This document shows, piece by piece, positions 19,470-27,919 of a stretch of 36,007 bases of DNA; position 1 is the first letter of the stretch, and each line of letters opens with the position of its first letter. A model generated the notes under the pieces. The model did no database searches and was not told the DNA's origin. It saw only the letters and a program-made list of their open reading frames with translations. The stretch spans positions 1-36,007 of the forward strand of contig JALOBC010000031.1 of NCBI GenBank assembly GCA_023228465.1. The letters are read 5' to 3'. A program made the position numbers and the translations under genes. This DNA is from Dokdonella sp. (lineage in GTDB: Bacteria > Pseudomonadota > Gammaproteobacteria > Xanthomonadales > Rhodanobacteraceae).

Positions 19470-20024
19470 ATGCGCATCGGCCAAGGCATCGACGTCCACG
19501 CGTTCGGACCCGGCGACCATGTCGTCCTGGGCGGGGTGCACATTCCACATGACCGCGGGCTTGTCGCGCATTCCGATGGTGACGTGGTCATCCACGCGGC
19601 GTGCGACGCCATCCTCGGCGCGCTGGCGCTGGGCGATCTGGGCCAGCACTTCCCGCCCGCCGACCCGCAGTGGCGCGGCGTGAGCAGCCGCAACCTGCTG
19701 CTGCATTGCGCGGCGCTGATGATCGAGGCGGGCTACGCAATGGTCAATCTGGATATCAGCGTGGTGTGCGAAGCGCCGAAGCTGGCGTCGCATGTCATGG
19801 CGATGCGGCGCAATCTGGCCGCAGATCTCGGCTGTGCGGTGGGCGAGGTCAGCGTCAAGGCGACCACCAGCGAGCAGCTCGGCTTTGCCGGTCGCGGCGA
19901 GGGGATCGCGGCGCTCGCCGTGGTGCTGCTGCAACGCCGGCGCGAGGCGTCCCTGGTGGGCAACGAGGTGGATGCCGAACTCGAAGCCGTGGCCCGGCGT
20001 GCCGAACCGGATGCGCCGGCCTGA
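19470..20024 (+). CDS. ispF: 2-C-methyl-D-erythritol 2,4-cyclodiphosphate synthase
   Basis: IspF cyclises CDP-methylerythritol phosphate to MEcDP, releasing CMP. The 184-residue protein has the metal ligands D8 and H10 in GQGIDVHAF and H42 in [13 protein letters not shown], then [17 protein letters not shown] and the closing [20 protein letters not shown]. The last 25 or so residues go beyond the usual length of about 160. ATG 19470 ([12 protein letters not shown]) is the family start; a GTG at 19449 is less likely. Its stop overlaps the ATG of truD (TGATG). Confidence 0.95.
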   Translation: MRIGQGIDVHAFGPGDHVVLGGVHIPHDRGLVAHSDGDVVIHAACDAILGALALGDLGQHFPPADPQWRGVSSRNLLLHCAALMIEAGYAMVNLDISVVCEAPKLASHVMAMRRNLAADLGCAVGEVSVKATTSEQLGFAGRGEGIAALAVVLLQRRREASLVGNEVDAELEAVARRAEPDAPA

Positions 20025-21052
20025 TGGCGCAGCTGCCGTTTGCCCATGGCGGGCCGGTGCTGCGGGCGCGACTGCGCGCGCAAGCCGCCGATTTCGTGGT
20101 CGAGGAAGTACTGGGCTTCGCCCCCGATGGCAGCGGTGAGCACGTCTTCGTGCAGGTCGAAAAGATCGGCGCGAATACCGATTGGGTCGCCGGTCGGCTG
20201 GCTGCATTCGCCCGTGTGCCGCCGGCGGCGGTCGGCTATGCCGGCCTCAAGGATCGGCACGCCCTGACCTGGCAGACCTTCAGCGTGCACCTGCCGGGAC
20301 GCGCCGATCCGGACTGGTCGGCGCTGGCCGTGCCCGGCGTGCGCGTGTTGGCGGCCGAACGCCACTCGCGCAAGCTCAAGCGGGGTGCGCACCGCGGCAA
20401 CCGATTCCGCATCTGCCTGCGCGAGGCCGAAGGCGACCACGAGCGGGCAGCCGGCCGGCTGGCGGCACTCGCGGCGGACGGTGTGCCGAACTATTTCGGC
20501 GAGCAACGCTTTGGCCGCGACGGCGGCAACCTGGAGCTCGCCCGCGCGCTGTTTGCCGGGCAGGCGCTGCCGCGCGCACAGCGCGGCTTCGCTCTTTCCG
20601 CGGCACGGGCAGAAATCTTCAACGCGGTGCTGGCGGCGCGCGTCGCTGCGGGCAGCTGGAATCGCGGCCTTGACGGCGAGGTCTGGATGCTGGCCGGCAG
20701 CCAATCCGTGTTCGGCCCCGAACCCATGGATGAGGCGCTGGCCAGGCGTGTCAGCGCAGCGGACATCCACCCGACGGGGCCGCTGTGGGGGCGCGGCAAC
20801 CTGCGCAGCGGCGCCGCCGTGCGGGTGCTGGAGGAGCGCATCGCCAGCGAGCACGCCGACTTCGCCCAGGGTCTCGAACGCGCCGGCCTGGCCCAGGAGC
20901 GCCGCGCGCTGCGCCTGCCCGTTGCCGGGCTGGCCTGGGAATGGCAGGGTGGCGCCGAGCTGGTGCTTTCCTTCGAACTCGCCCGTGGCAGTTTTGCAAC
21001 GACGGTGCTGCGCGAGTTGTGCGACTGGTCACCCGCGGTGCACTCCGGGTGA
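20024..21052 (+). CDS. truD: tRNA pseudouridine(13) synthase TruD
   Basis: TruD makes pseudouridine 13 in tRNA-Glu. The 342-residue protein shows the family hallmarks ADFVVEEVLGF near residue 22, GYAGLKDRHALTWQTFSV with catalytic D77, the RNA-contact segment LKRGAHRGNRFRICLRE, NYFGEQRFGRDGGNLELARA and, later, HPTGPLWGRGNL and ELARGSFATTVLRELC. The ATG overlaps the ispF stop. In relatives surE often follows truD; here a membrane acyltransferase follows after 20 bases. Confidence 0.96.
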   Translation: MAQLPFAHGGPVLRARLRAQAADFVVEEVLGFAPDGSGEHVFVQVEKIGANTDWVAGRLAAFARVPPAAVGYAGLKDRHALTWQTFSVHLPGRADPDWSALAVPGVRVLAAERHSRKLKRGAHRGNRFRICLREAEGDHERAAGRLAALAADGVPNYFGEQRFGRDGGNLELARALFAGQALPRAQRGFALSAARAEIFNAVLAARVAAGSWNRGLDGEVWMLAGSQSVFGPEPMDEALARRVSAADIHPTGPLWGRGNLRSGAAVRVLEERIASEHADFAQGLERAGLAQERRALRLPVAGLAWEWQGGAELVLSFELARGSFATTVLRELCDWSPAVHSG

Positions 21053-21072
21053 ACCCTTCTTCCGGACATTCC

Positions 21073-21963
21073 ATGCACTACCTGCCCGTCTTCATCCGCA
21101 TTCCGCTGGCCGCCAGCCTGATCCTCGCCAGTACCCTGGTGCACGCGGTCGGCCTGTTTGGCGTCGCCCTGCTCAAGGCGCTGGTGCCGCTGGCCGCGTG
21201 GCAGCGTGCCTGCAACCGGCCGCTCACCGCCATTGCCGAAAGCTGGATCGCCTTCAACAGCGCCCTGATCGCGCTGTTCACCACGACCCGGTTCCAGCTG
21301 CACATGGACGCCAACCTGGCACGCGGGGGGCATTACCTGGTGCTGGCCAACCACCAGTGCTGGAGTGACATCCCGGTGCTGCAGAAGGTCTTCAACCGGC
21401 GCATCCCGCTGCTGCGCTTCTTCCTCAAGCGGCAGCTGTTCTGGGTTCCGGTGCTGGGCCTGGCTTGGTGGGCGCTGGATTTTCCCTTCATGCATCGCCA
21501 CTCGCGCGAGGCAATCGCACGCCGGCCGGAGCTGGCCGACCAGGACATCGCCGCGACCCGGCGCGCCTGCGAGCGGTTTCGCGACATCCCGGTGTCGGTG
21601 ATGAACTTCGTCGAGGGCACGCGTTTCACCGCAGCCAAGCATGCGGCGCAAGCATCGCCCTATCGGCACCTGTTGCGGCCCAAGGCGGGCGGGGTCGCCT
21701 TCGTCATCGACGCGATGGGCGGGGCGCTTGCAGCCATCCTCGACGTCACCATCGTCTATCCGGCGGGTGCGCCAAGTTTCATCGACCTGTTCGCCAATCG
21801 CGTGCCGGAAGTGCGCATCGAGGTGCGTGAGCGGCCGATCCCGCGCGAGTTCGTCGGCGGCGACTACCGGGGCGACGCCGCCTTCCGCGCGCGCTTCCAG
21901 GCGTGGATGAATGCCCTGTGGGACGACAAGGACGCAACGCTCGCGCGCCTGCTGCAGCGCTGA
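21073..21963 (+). CDS. YihG-type 1-acyl-glycerophosphate acyltransferase
   Basis: A 296-residue inner-membrane acyltransferase of the PlsC superfamily, close to E. coli YihG. Motif I is NHQCWSD (NHx4D), followed by RRIPLLRFFLKRQLFWVPVL and ALDFPFMHRHSR. Motif III is FVEGTRFT. The N-terminal 50 residues contain one or two hydrophobic helices. The C-terminus FQAWMNALWDDKDATLARLL also matches YihG. YihG has been linked to acyl-chain composition at the sn-2 position of phospholipids; that role here is inference. ATG 21073 (MHYLPVFIRIPLAAS) is chosen; the frame is open further upstream but overlaps truD. Confidence 0.9.
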   Translation: MHYLPVFIRIPLAASLILASTLVHAVGLFGVALLKALVPLAAWQRACNRPLTAIAESWIAFNSALIALFTTTRFQLHMDANLARGGHYLVLANHQCWSDIPVLQKVFNRRIPLLRFFLKRQLFWVPVLGLAWWALDFPFMHRHSREAIARRPELADQDIAATRRACERFRDIPVSVMNFVEGTRFTAAKHAAQASPYRHLLRPKAGGVAFVIDAMGGALAAILDVTIVYPAGAPSFIDLFANRVPEVRIEVRERPIPREFVGGDYRGDAAFRARFQAWMNALWDDKDATLARLLQR

Positions 21964-22006
21964 GTACGCGCCGGCCACGCGCCGGCGCGCCCGCGGCGGA
22001 ATGCCG

Positions 22007-22789
22007 TCAGATGCCGGTCATGCCCAGCGTGTTGTAGCCGGCATCGACATAGGTCACTTCGCCGGTGATCCCCGAAGCGAGATCCGAGCACAGGAAGGCG
22101 GCGGTGTTGCCGACCTCGTCGATGGTGACATTGCGGCGCAGCGGCGCGCACTGCTCGACGTGTTCGAGCATCTTGCGGAAATTCGCCACGCCCGAGGCGG
22201 CCAGGGTCTTGATCGGCCCGGCCGAAATGGCGTTCACGCGCGTGCCCTCCGGACCCAGGTTGTAGGCCAGGTAGCGCACGTTGGCCTCCAGGCTGGCCTT
22301 GGCCAGGCCCATCACGTTGTAGCTTTCCATGGCGCGCTGGGCGCCCAGATAGGTCAAGGTGAGGATGGCGCCGCCGCGATTCTTCATCAGCGGGCGGGCG
22401 GCCTTGGCCAGGGCCGCCAGGCTGTAGCTGGAAATGTCGTGCGCGACGGTGAAGGCTTCGCGCGACAGCCCCTCGAGGAACTCGCCCTGCAGCGCCTCGC
22501 GCGGAGCGAAACCGATCGAATGGACGAGGATGTCGAAGCCGTCCCAATGCTGGCCGAGATCATCGAACAGTGCCGTGATGTCGCTGTCGCGGGTCACGTC
22601 GCAGGGCAGCACGATGTTGGATCCGAAGGCCGCGGCCGCCTCGTCCACGCGCGACTTCAGCTTTTCATCGACATAGGTGAAGGCGAGTTGCGCGCCCTCG
22701 CGGTGCATGGCATTGGCAATGCCCCAGGCGATCGAACGCTGGCTGAGGATGCCGGTGATCAGGGCGCGCTTGCCGTGCAGGAAACCCAT
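22007..22789 (-). CDS. fabI: Enoyl-[acyl-carrier-protein] reductase (NADH)
   Basis: FabI performs the last reduction of each fatty-acid elongation cycle. The 260-residue short-chain dehydrogenase has the N-terminal nucleotide loop [15 protein letters not shown], the NAD-site sequence HSIGFAPRE and the catalytic Y147, Y157 and K164 in [20 protein letters not shown], aligned one residue from E. coli Y146/Y156/K163. The C-terminal segment [17 protein letters not shown] is typical. ATG 22789 has GGAG 6 bases upstream; a TTG two codons earlier is ignored. A TAGAAT element at 22823-22828 on this strand is the likely -10. It is convergent with the acyltransferase. Confidence 0.97.
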   Translation of the reverse strand: MGFLHGKRALITGILSQRSIAWGIANAMHREGAQLAFTYVDEKLKSRVDEAAAAFGSNIVLPCDVTRDSDITALFDDLGQHWDGFDILVHSIGFAPREALQGEFLEGLSREAFTVAHDISSYSLAALAKAARPLMKNRGGAILTLTYLGAQRAMESYNVMGLAKASLEANVRYLAYNLGPEGTRVNAISAGPIKTLAASGVANFRKMLEHVEQCAPLRRNVTIDEVGNTAAFLCSDLASGITGEVTYVDAGYNTLGMTGI

Positions 22790-22822
22790 GGACAACTCCG
22801 GATGCGAATGCGGAAGGCGCAG

Positions 22823-22828
22823 ATTCTA
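22823..22828 (-). promoter_or_regulatory. Likely -10 element (TAGAAT) of fabI
   Basis: On the minus strand GGTAGAAT ends 33 bases before the fabI ATG, giving a leader of about 26 bases with a GGAG ribosome-binding site. The -35 is not clear. Confidence 0.5.
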
Positions 22829-22941
22829 CCGGGATTCACATCACGGCAGGAACGGCGCTCGACCCGCACTGGCGTTGGTTGCGGGCGCGCACATGCAGGC
22901 AATCGGGTGGCGGCACGAAGTGCGCGCAGGCCTGCACGCCG

Positions 22942-24267
22942 CTACTGGCCCACCCCCACGCGGATGCGGTCGCCGGGTTGCAGGTCGGCGTCGATGCCCG
23001 GGTTCAGCCGGCGCAAGCGTTCGAGCGTGAGCGAGTAGCGCCGCGCAATCGTCCACAGGCTGTCGCCCGCCTTGACGACATGCTCGTGGCTGCGCTGGCC
23101 AGAAGCGGCGGCCGGGGCGCGATGCGCGGTGACCGCTCCGGGCAACAGGAGTGGGGTGTTGCGCAGGAGCGTCTCATCCTCGCCGACCCCATTGGCGGCG
23201 GCGAGGGCCGGCGTGTCCACGCCGTGCAGCTCGGCCCAGCGCGCGATCGACCCGCTGAAGCCGGCGCGTTCCTCGTGCCAGTCGCCCCACAGCGCCAGCG
23301 GGACGCGCGCCGCGTTGGCATGGAAGGACGCCACGCGTGGCGCGGGCATCAGCAGTTCGCGCGCGTTCGATGGCATGCGGTGGTTCCGATAGCCGGCGTT
23401 CCACTGCGCCATGTCGCTGCGTGACACGCCGGCCAGGTGTGCGGCGAGACGCAGGTCCATGGCCGCTTCCAGCGTGACCGTTGCCAGGTGGTCGGCCGCT
23501 TCCGGGGCGGGCAGTTCCAGGCCGAAGGTGGCCGGGGATTCCACGATGCAGGCCAGCGCAAACATGCGATCCAGGTGCCGTTGCGCCTGCGGGTTCAGGC
23601 GGGCCAGCTCGTCGGCGGACAGCGCGCGCGCCTCGCGCCCGGCGAGCAGCTTGCGCATGCGGAACTCGCCGCTGTTGTAGGCAAGGTCGGCGGCACGCCA
23701 GTCCTTGAACACGCGCTCGTAGCGCTCGAGCAGATCGAGCGCAGCGCGGGTCGAGGCGCGCGCGTCCAGGCGCTCGTCGACTTCGTCCGACACCGTCAGG
23801 CCCATTTCCCGGGCCGTGCCGACGGCCAGCTGCCACATGCCGCCGGGCAGGTTGCGCTTGCCGGGCAGGGGACGATAGCCACTTTCGACGTAGGGCAGCA
23901 GGGCCAGTTCGCCGGGCAGGTCGCGCGTCTCGATCTCGTCGATCACCAGCAGCAGGAAGGGCAGGGCGGCCTTCCAGCTGCGCTCGAACAGGAACGGACT
24001 GTCCGCATAGTTGCGCGCCAGGCGGCGCACGTCGGGACGATAGTTGCAGGGGTCGAGCGCGAAGCGCGTGCGCAGGCGCTCCCAGGGCGAGGCCGGTGGC
24101 ACTGGCAGCGGCGCAGCCGGCGGCGCGGCGGCAAGCGGCGGGACCGGCAGTGACGGTGGTGGCGCTGGTGCCGTCGTCGGCCGCTTCGACGGCGCCGCGC
24201 AGGCGGCCAGCAGCAGCAGGCCCAGCACGGGCAGGCCGCGCAGCACGTGGCGCCGCGCCAGCCTCAA
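22942..24267 (-). CDS. mltD: Membrane-bound lytic murein transglycosylase D (MltD-like lipoprotein)
   Basis: A 441-residue murein hydrolase. The N-terminus is a lipoprotein signal (GLLLLAAC, lipidated C23) that also carries an ARRHVLRG twin-arginine-like stretch. A proline-rich linker covers about 30-60. The lysozyme-like SLT domain has FLFERSWKAALPFLLLVIDE, the catalytic glutamate E128 in LLPYVESGY, and GGMWQLAVGTAREMGL. Towards the end lies a degenerate LysM-like segment (IARWAELHGVDTPALAAANG) and then one clear C-terminal LysM (VVKAGDSLWTIARRYSL to LQPGDRIRVG). The canonical family reads ESxF; here ESGY. Its ATG overlaps the gloB stop. The order mltD-gloB-yafS-rnhA-dnaQ is conserved with E. 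coli. Confidence 0.9.
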   Translation of the reverse strand: MRLARRHVLRGLPVLGLLLLAACAAPSKRPTTAPAPPPSLPVPPLAAAPPAAPLPVPPASPWERLRTRFALDPCNYRPDVRRLARNYADSPFLFERSWKAALPFLLLVIDEIETRDLPGELALLPYVESGYRPLPGKRNLPGGMWQLAVGTAREMGLTVSDEVDERLDARASTRAALDLLERYERVFKDWRAADLAYNSGEFRMRKLLAGREARALSADELARLNPQAQRHLDRMFALACIVESPATFGLELPAPEAADHLATVTLEAAMDLRLAAHLAGVSRSDMAQWNAGYRNHRMPSNARELLMPAPRVASFHANAARVPLALWGDWHEERAGFSGSIARWAELHGVDTPALAAANGVGEDETLLRNTPLLLPGAVTAHRAPAAASGQRSHEHVVKAGDSLWTIARRYSLTLERLRRLNPGIDADLQPGDRIRVGVGQ

Positions 24268-25034
24268 CGTGCCGGCATCCGGAAGTGGTCCTTGCGCCGG
24301 CGCAGCTCGGCGAAGCGCGCCACGCGGTCGGCGATGCCGAGCGCCGCCTTGAGCTCCGGCGCATCGATGCGCAGGAAGGGGTTGGTGGCGCGTTCGCGTG
24401 CCAGCGACACCGGCAGGGTGGGCCGGCCGTTGGCGCGCAGCGCCTCCGCTTCGGCAGCGCGCGCGACCAGCGCGGCATTGCCCGGCTCGTGCTGCAAGGC
24501 AAATGCGCAGTTGGCGCGCGTGTATTCATGGCCGCAGCAGACCAGGGTCGCGTCGGGCAGCGCGGCAAGCCGCTCCAGCGAGGCCAGCATCTGTGCCGGA
24601 CTGCCCTCGAACAGGCGTCCGCAGCCGACACTGAACAGCGTATCGCCGCTGAACAGCAGGCCGTGACCGTAGTAGCTGACGTGGCTGGTGGTATGCCCGG
24701 GTACGGCGATGACTTCGAATGACAGGCGCGGCTCTACCAGGCGGATGTGCGCGCCATCGTCGACGCGGTGGGTGACGTGGTCGATGCGATCGTCGTGCGG
24801 GGCGTACACGTCCGCCCCGGTGGCGGCCACCAGGTCGGCGACCCCGCCGGTGTGGTCGACATGGTGGTGGGTCAGCAGGATGGCGTGCAGCCGCAGCCGC
24901 TCGCGCGCCAGGGCCGCGTGCACCGGCGCCGCTTCGCCCGGATCGACGACCAGCGCCGCACCGCCCGCATCGGCAAGCAGCCAGATGTAGTTGTCGGCAA
25001 GCGCCGGCAATGGGACTGGACGGAGGTCGTGCAT
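24264..25034 (-). CDS. gloB: Hydroxyacylglutathione hydrolase (glyoxalase II)
   Basis: GloB hydrolyses S-D-lactoylglutathione to D-lactate and glutathione, the second step of methylglyoxal detoxification. The 256-residue metallo-beta-lactamase-fold protein has the metal motif THHHVDHTGG near 55-64, then AVPGHTTSHVSYY, LFSGDTLFSVGCGRLFEG and CCGHEYTRANCAFA, with the C-terminal substrate segment NPFLRIDAPELK and RRRKDHFR. ATG 25034 follows a TATATT element by 9 bases and has no Shine-Dalgarno sequence. It overlaps mltD by four bases and is divergent from the methyltransferase gene. Confidence 0.96.
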   Translation of the reverse strand: MHDLRPVPLPALADNYIWLLADAGGAALVVDPGEAAPVHAALARERLRLHAILLTHHHVDHTGGVADLVAATGADVYAPHDDRIDHVTHRVDDGAHIRLVEPRLSFEVIAVPGHTTSHVSYYGHGLLFSGDTLFSVGCGRLFEGSPAQMLASLERLAALPDATLVCCGHEYTRANCAFALQHEPGNAALVARAAEAEALRANGRPTLPVSLARERATNPFLRIDAPELKAALGIADRVARFAELRRRKDHFRMPAR

Positions 25035-25043
25035 GGCGCGGCG

Positions 25044-25049
25044 AATATA
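25044..25049 (-). promoter_or_regulatory. Likely -10 element (TATATT) of gloB-mltD
   Basis: GGCTATATT on the minus strand ends 9 bases before the gloB ATG, so the transcript would have a leader of only about 2-3 bases. The 80-base intergenic region also holds the divergent TACACT element. Confidence 0.5.
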
Positions 25050-25102
25050 GCCAGCCCGGCCCTGCGGTTCGTTAAGGAGTCATTAGCCGCGGCGGCTGCA
25101 GG

Positions 25103-25108
25103 TACACT
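25103..25108 (+). promoter_or_regulatory. Likely -10 element (TACACT) of the methyltransferase-rnhA unit
   Basis: GGTACACT ends exactly 6 bases before the GTG start at 25115, identical in hexamer and spacing to the folP element. No ribosome-binding site lies between. A leaderless transcript is inferred. Confidence 0.5.
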
Positions 25109-25114
25109 TCACAC

Positions 25115-25810
25115 GTGCCTGCCGTCGCTCCAAACCTGTGTGCCCTGCCTGAGCTCGCGCCACTCCTGCGCGAGGAACTCGAACGCGTCTCGCTGGAGGC
25201 CATGCGCCGGCCGAGTGGCCGCGCCCTGCTGGTGCAGGCGTGTGCCGATTGCCGGCAAACGGCGGTGGATGCAGGTCGCCTGGTGCTGGTACGCCAGCAT
25301 CTTCAGGCGCAGCGCCTGACCGGAGCCGCCCACTGCGATCCGCGGGCACTGCCCTGGGAGGACGCCGCGTTCCAGCTCGTCGTGGCCCAGCACGTCGGTG
25401 ATGCGCTCGGTGATTCGGAGCCGCTGGTGGAGGAACTGGTGCGCGTGCTGGCGCCGGGCGGGGTGATCCTGTGGTTCGGCTTCAATCCGCTCAGTCCGTG
25501 GTTGGCGCGCATGCGCTGGAAGACACGCGGCCGCGTGACGCCGCCGCAGCCGTTGCACGCCGATCGCGCGCGCCAGCAGTTGTTGCGCCAGCACCTGGCC
25601 CCGGCGGCACTCGACTGGTTGGGTCCGAGCTGGCCCCTGCGTGTGGCCAGCGCGCACCTTGATACCCTGGTCGGACCCTTGCGGGCGGCCTACCTGATCA
25701 CGGCGACGCGCGAGCTGGTGACGCCGCTGGCGCTGCGCCGGGATCGGCGACGTGAACAGGTGGTGATCGCGCCGCCGCTGGCCGTACCCAGCCGCAGGGC
25801 GTGTGCGTGA
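25115..25810 (+). CDS. Class I SAM-dependent methyltransferase, YafS-like
   Basis: A 231-residue protein whose position between gloB and rnhA and general character match E. coli YafS. A Rossmann-like methyltransferase core is suggested by [13 protein letters not shown] near 36-48, the acidic segment [20 protein letters not shown] (motif II region) and [20 protein letters not shown] (strand and loop after motif III). Motif I (GxGxG) is eroded, so AdoMet binding is weaker evidence than the fold. Substrate unknown. The start is GTG at 25115 without a Shine-Dalgarno sequence. The stop overlaps the rnhA ATG (TGATG), pointing to coupling. Confidence 0.75.
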   Translation: MPAVAPNLCALPELAPLLREELERVSLEAMRRPSGRALLVQACADCRQTAVDAGRLVLVRQHLQAQRLTGAAHCDPRALPWEDAAFQLVVAQHVGDALGDSEPLVEELVRVLAPGGVILWFGFNPLSPWLARMRWKTRGRVTPPQPLHADRARQQLLRQHLAPAALDWLGPSWPLRVASAHLDTLVGPLRAAYLITATRELVTPLALRRDRRREQVVIAPPLAVPSRRACA

Positions 25811-26271
25811 TGCCAGGCGCTGGGGTAGTGGAACTCTTCACCGACGGTGCCTGCCTCGGCAATCCCGGCCCAGGTGGCTGGGCTGCGCTGCTGCGCCATG
25901 CCGGTCGCGAACGCGAACTCAGCGGCGGCGAGCCGCATACCACCAACAACCGCATGGAGCTGATGGCCGCGATTGCCGGACTCGAGGCGCTCAAGCGGCC
26001 ATGCGAGGTCGTCCTCACCACCGACTCGCAATACGTCAAGCGCGGCGTGGAGGAATGGATGGCGCGCTGGCGGGCCAATGGCTGGCGTACCAGCGACCGC
26101 CAGCCGGTGAAGAACCGCGATCTCTGGGAACGCCTGTCCGCGGCCCTTGCGTCCCACCGCGTCCGCTGGCATTGGGTACGCGGACATGCCGGGCACGCCG
26201 AAAACGAACGCGTGGATGCCCTGGCACGTGCGGCGGCGGAAGCTTGCCGTGCGGCCGGGGCCGCAAGTTGA
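25810..26271 (+). CDS. rnhA: Ribonuclease HI
   Basis: RNase HI cuts RNA in RNA-DNA hybrids. The 153-residue protein has the four carboxylates of the active site: D12 ([16 protein letters not shown]), E50 (NNRMELMAA), D72 (TTDSQYV) and D136 (NERVDALAR), with the H-x-G-H like segment [15 protein letters not shown] 25810 is chosen; three codons upstream would give a GTG start inside the previous gene. It is coupled to the methyltransferase by a TGATG overlap and is followed by dnaQ on the same strand, whereas in E. coli rnhA and dnaQ are divergent. Confidence 0.97.
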   Translation: MPGAGVVELFTDGACLGNPGPGGWAALLRHAGRERELSGGEPHTTNNRMELMAAIAGLEALKRPCEVVLTTDSQYVKRGVEEWMARWRANGWRTSDRQPVKNRDLWERLSAALASHRVRWHWVRGHAGHAENERVDALARAAAEACRAAGAAS

Positions 26272-26406
26272 GGCCGGGTGCGATGAAGGACGCACGGCAA
26301 GTGACCGTGCGAGATTCCCGGCAAGCGCGCTGCCTGTCGCCTCGTGCCACGCGCACCTCGAGCTTGTAGGCAAGACCCGACTCCATTTCCCCTCTCCAGT
26401 ACGCCA

Positions 26407-27117
26407 ATGCGCCAGATCATCCTCGACACCGAAACCACCGGCCTTGAAGTCCAGCGCGATCACCGGGTGGTCGAAATCGGTTGCCTCGAATTGGTACACA
26501 GGCGGCTGACGGGCAGGCATTTTCATCGCTACCTGAATCCGGAACGCGCGATCGACGCCGGGGCGCGGGCGATCACCGGCATCACCGACGAAAGCCTGCT
26601 GGACAAGCCGCGCTTCGCCGAGATCGCCGACGAGTTCCTTGCCTTCATCGACGGCGCCGAAATCGTCGCTCATAACGCCGCCTTCGACATCGGCTTCCTG
26701 GATGCGGAATTTGCCCGCGCCGGGCATGGCGAGCGTGCCCTCTCGAGCCGCGTCAGCGTGCTCGATACCCTGGTGCTCGCGCGCGAGAAGTTTCCCGGCC
26801 AGCGCAATTCGCTCACGGCCCTGTGCAAGCGGCTGGGCGTGGACGACAGCCACCGCGAACTGCATGGTGCGATGCTGGACGCGAACCTGCTGGCCGAGGT
26901 GTATCTCATCCTCACCGCCGGCCAGAGTCAGCTGGGCTTCGGCGAGGAAGCGGCTGCGGCCGTGGCCACCGCGCCCGGCGAGATCAGGATCAGCGCCCGC
27001 CCGCGCGTGCTGCGTGCCCGGGACGAGGAAGTCGCGCGGCATGCCGCGCGCTTGCAGGCGATCGAGAAGAACAGCCGCGACGGCTGCGTGTGGCTGCGCG
27101 TGGAACCGGTTTCCTAG
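26407..27117 (+). CDS. dnaQ: DNA polymerase III epsilon subunit
   Basis: DnaQ is the 3'-5' proofreading exonuclease of the replicase. The 236-residue protein has Exo I with catalytic D7 and E9 in IILDTETTGLE, Exo II in VAHNAAFDIGFLDAEF and Exo III-epsilon in ELHGAMLDANLLAEVY (H and D). QSQLGF shortly after is in the place of the beta-clamp-binding motif, and the remaining tail is the expected DnaE-contact region. ATG 26407 (MRQIILDTETTG) is the family start. A 135-base gap with no recognisable feature separates it from rnhA, so it probably has its own promoter. Confidence 0.96.
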   Translation: MRQIILDTETTGLEVQRDHRVVEIGCLELVHRRLTGRHFHRYLNPERAIDAGARAITGITDESLLDKPRFAEIADEFLAFIDGAEIVAHNAAFDIGFLDAEFARAGHGERALSSRVSVLDTLVLAREKFPGQRNSLTALCKRLGVDDSHRELHGAMLDANLLAEVYLILTAGQSQLGFGEEAAAAVATAPGEIRISARPRVLRARDEEVARHAARLQAIEKNSRDGCVWLRVEPVS

Positions 27118-27170
27118 CCAGGCGCAAGGCAAGGCGCGGCGCTGGCGGCGGCCCAGGGCCTGCCTTGGGC

Positions 27171-27176
27171 TACCAT
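27171..27176 (+). promoter_or_regulatory. Likely -10 element (TACCAT) of the YciI-BolA unit
   Basis: GGCTACCAT ends 26 bases before ATG 27203, with a purine-rich ribosome-binding site (GTGGAGGGG, near 27186) between them. No clear -35. Confidence 0.45.
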
Positions 27177-27202
27177 GAGGCCTTTGTGGAGGGGCGAACG
27201 CC

Positions 27203-27502
27203 ATGTGGTATGCCGTCACCGGCACCGATGTTCCCGATTCCCTGACCCTGCGGGCGGCGGCGCGGCCGGCACACGTGGCGCGCCTGGAACGCCTGCGCGA
27301 TGCGGGTCGCCTGCTGCTGGCGGGGCCGTTTCCGGCCATCGATGCCGAGGAGCCGGGGCCGGCCGGCTACAGCGGCAGCCTGATCGTGGCCGAGTTCGAT
27401 GACCTTGCCGCCGCACGGGCCTGGGCCGAGGCTGATCCCTACGTGGCGGCCGGCGTGTATTCGGCGGTCGAGGTGCGGCCGTTTCGCCGCGTGCTGCCAT
27501 GA
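27203..27502 (+). CDS. YciI family protein
   Basis: A 99-residue protein of the YciI-like ferredoxin-fold family (dimeric alpha-beta barrel). The start MWYAVTGTDVPDSLTLR, the central RLLLAGPFPA and the closing EFDDLAAARAWAEADPYVAA are typical; the last carries the conserved DP. Enzymatic roles are known only for scattered relatives, so the function is open. Its stop overlaps the ATG of the bolA-family gene (ATGA at 27499-27502); YciI and BolA genes are neighbours in several proteobacteria. Confidence 0.88.
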   Translation: MWYAVTGTDVPDSLTLRAAARPAHVARLERLRDAGRLLLAGPFPAIDAEEPGPAGYSGSLIVAEFDDLAAARAWAEADPYVAAGVYSAVEVRPFRRVLP

Positions 27503-27771
27503 ACGGACGGGTCGAGCGCATCCGTGCGGCCCTCGAAGCCGCCCTGAGCCCGGCCGAGCTGGTGGTGGAGGACGACGGCCACCGCCATGTGGGCCATCCG
27601 GGTGCACGCGACGGGCGCGGACACTTCAACGTGCGCATCGTCAGCGCCAGCTTTCGCGGCCAGTTGCCGCTGGCGCGCCACCGCGCCGTCTATGCGGCGC
27701 TCGGGGACATGATGCAGACGGACATCCACGCCCTGTCGATCGATGCGCGCACCCCGGAGGAAGCGGCTTGA
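27499..27771 (+). CDS. BolA family protein
   Basis: A 90-residue BolA/IbaG-type protein with the class II KH-like fold. Visible are the N-terminal helix RVERIRAALEAALSP, the conserved histidine in EDDGHRHVGH, FNVRIVSASFRGQLPLARHR and the terminal helix AVYAALGDMMQTDIHALSI. Family members bind [2Fe-2S] clusters together with monothiol glutaredoxins and influence morphology or iron handling; which role applies here cannot be read. Its stop is 148 bases before smc. Confidence 0.92.
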   Translation: MNGRVERIRAALEAALSPAELVVEDDGHRHVGHPGARDGRGHFNVRIVSASFRGQLPLARHRAVYAALGDMMQTDIHALSIDARTPEEAA

Positions 27772-27919
27772 GCGCGCCGCGAACGCGCCGCCCGCGTGCG
27801 CTGGCGGCCACCCCGGCATTGCACGCCGCCCGGCTCATTGCGCAGAATGCTGCCGTTGCAGCATGCTCGTCCGCCGTTCCTGCAGCCCGGTTTCCAGGGG
27901 CCATCGAGACCCGCTTTCC

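Noticed and set aside
19187-19552. Plus-strand frame of 121 codons between ispD and ispF
   Set aside because: Overlaps ispF out of frame, lacks a ribosome-binding site and has low-complexity Arg/Ala composition.
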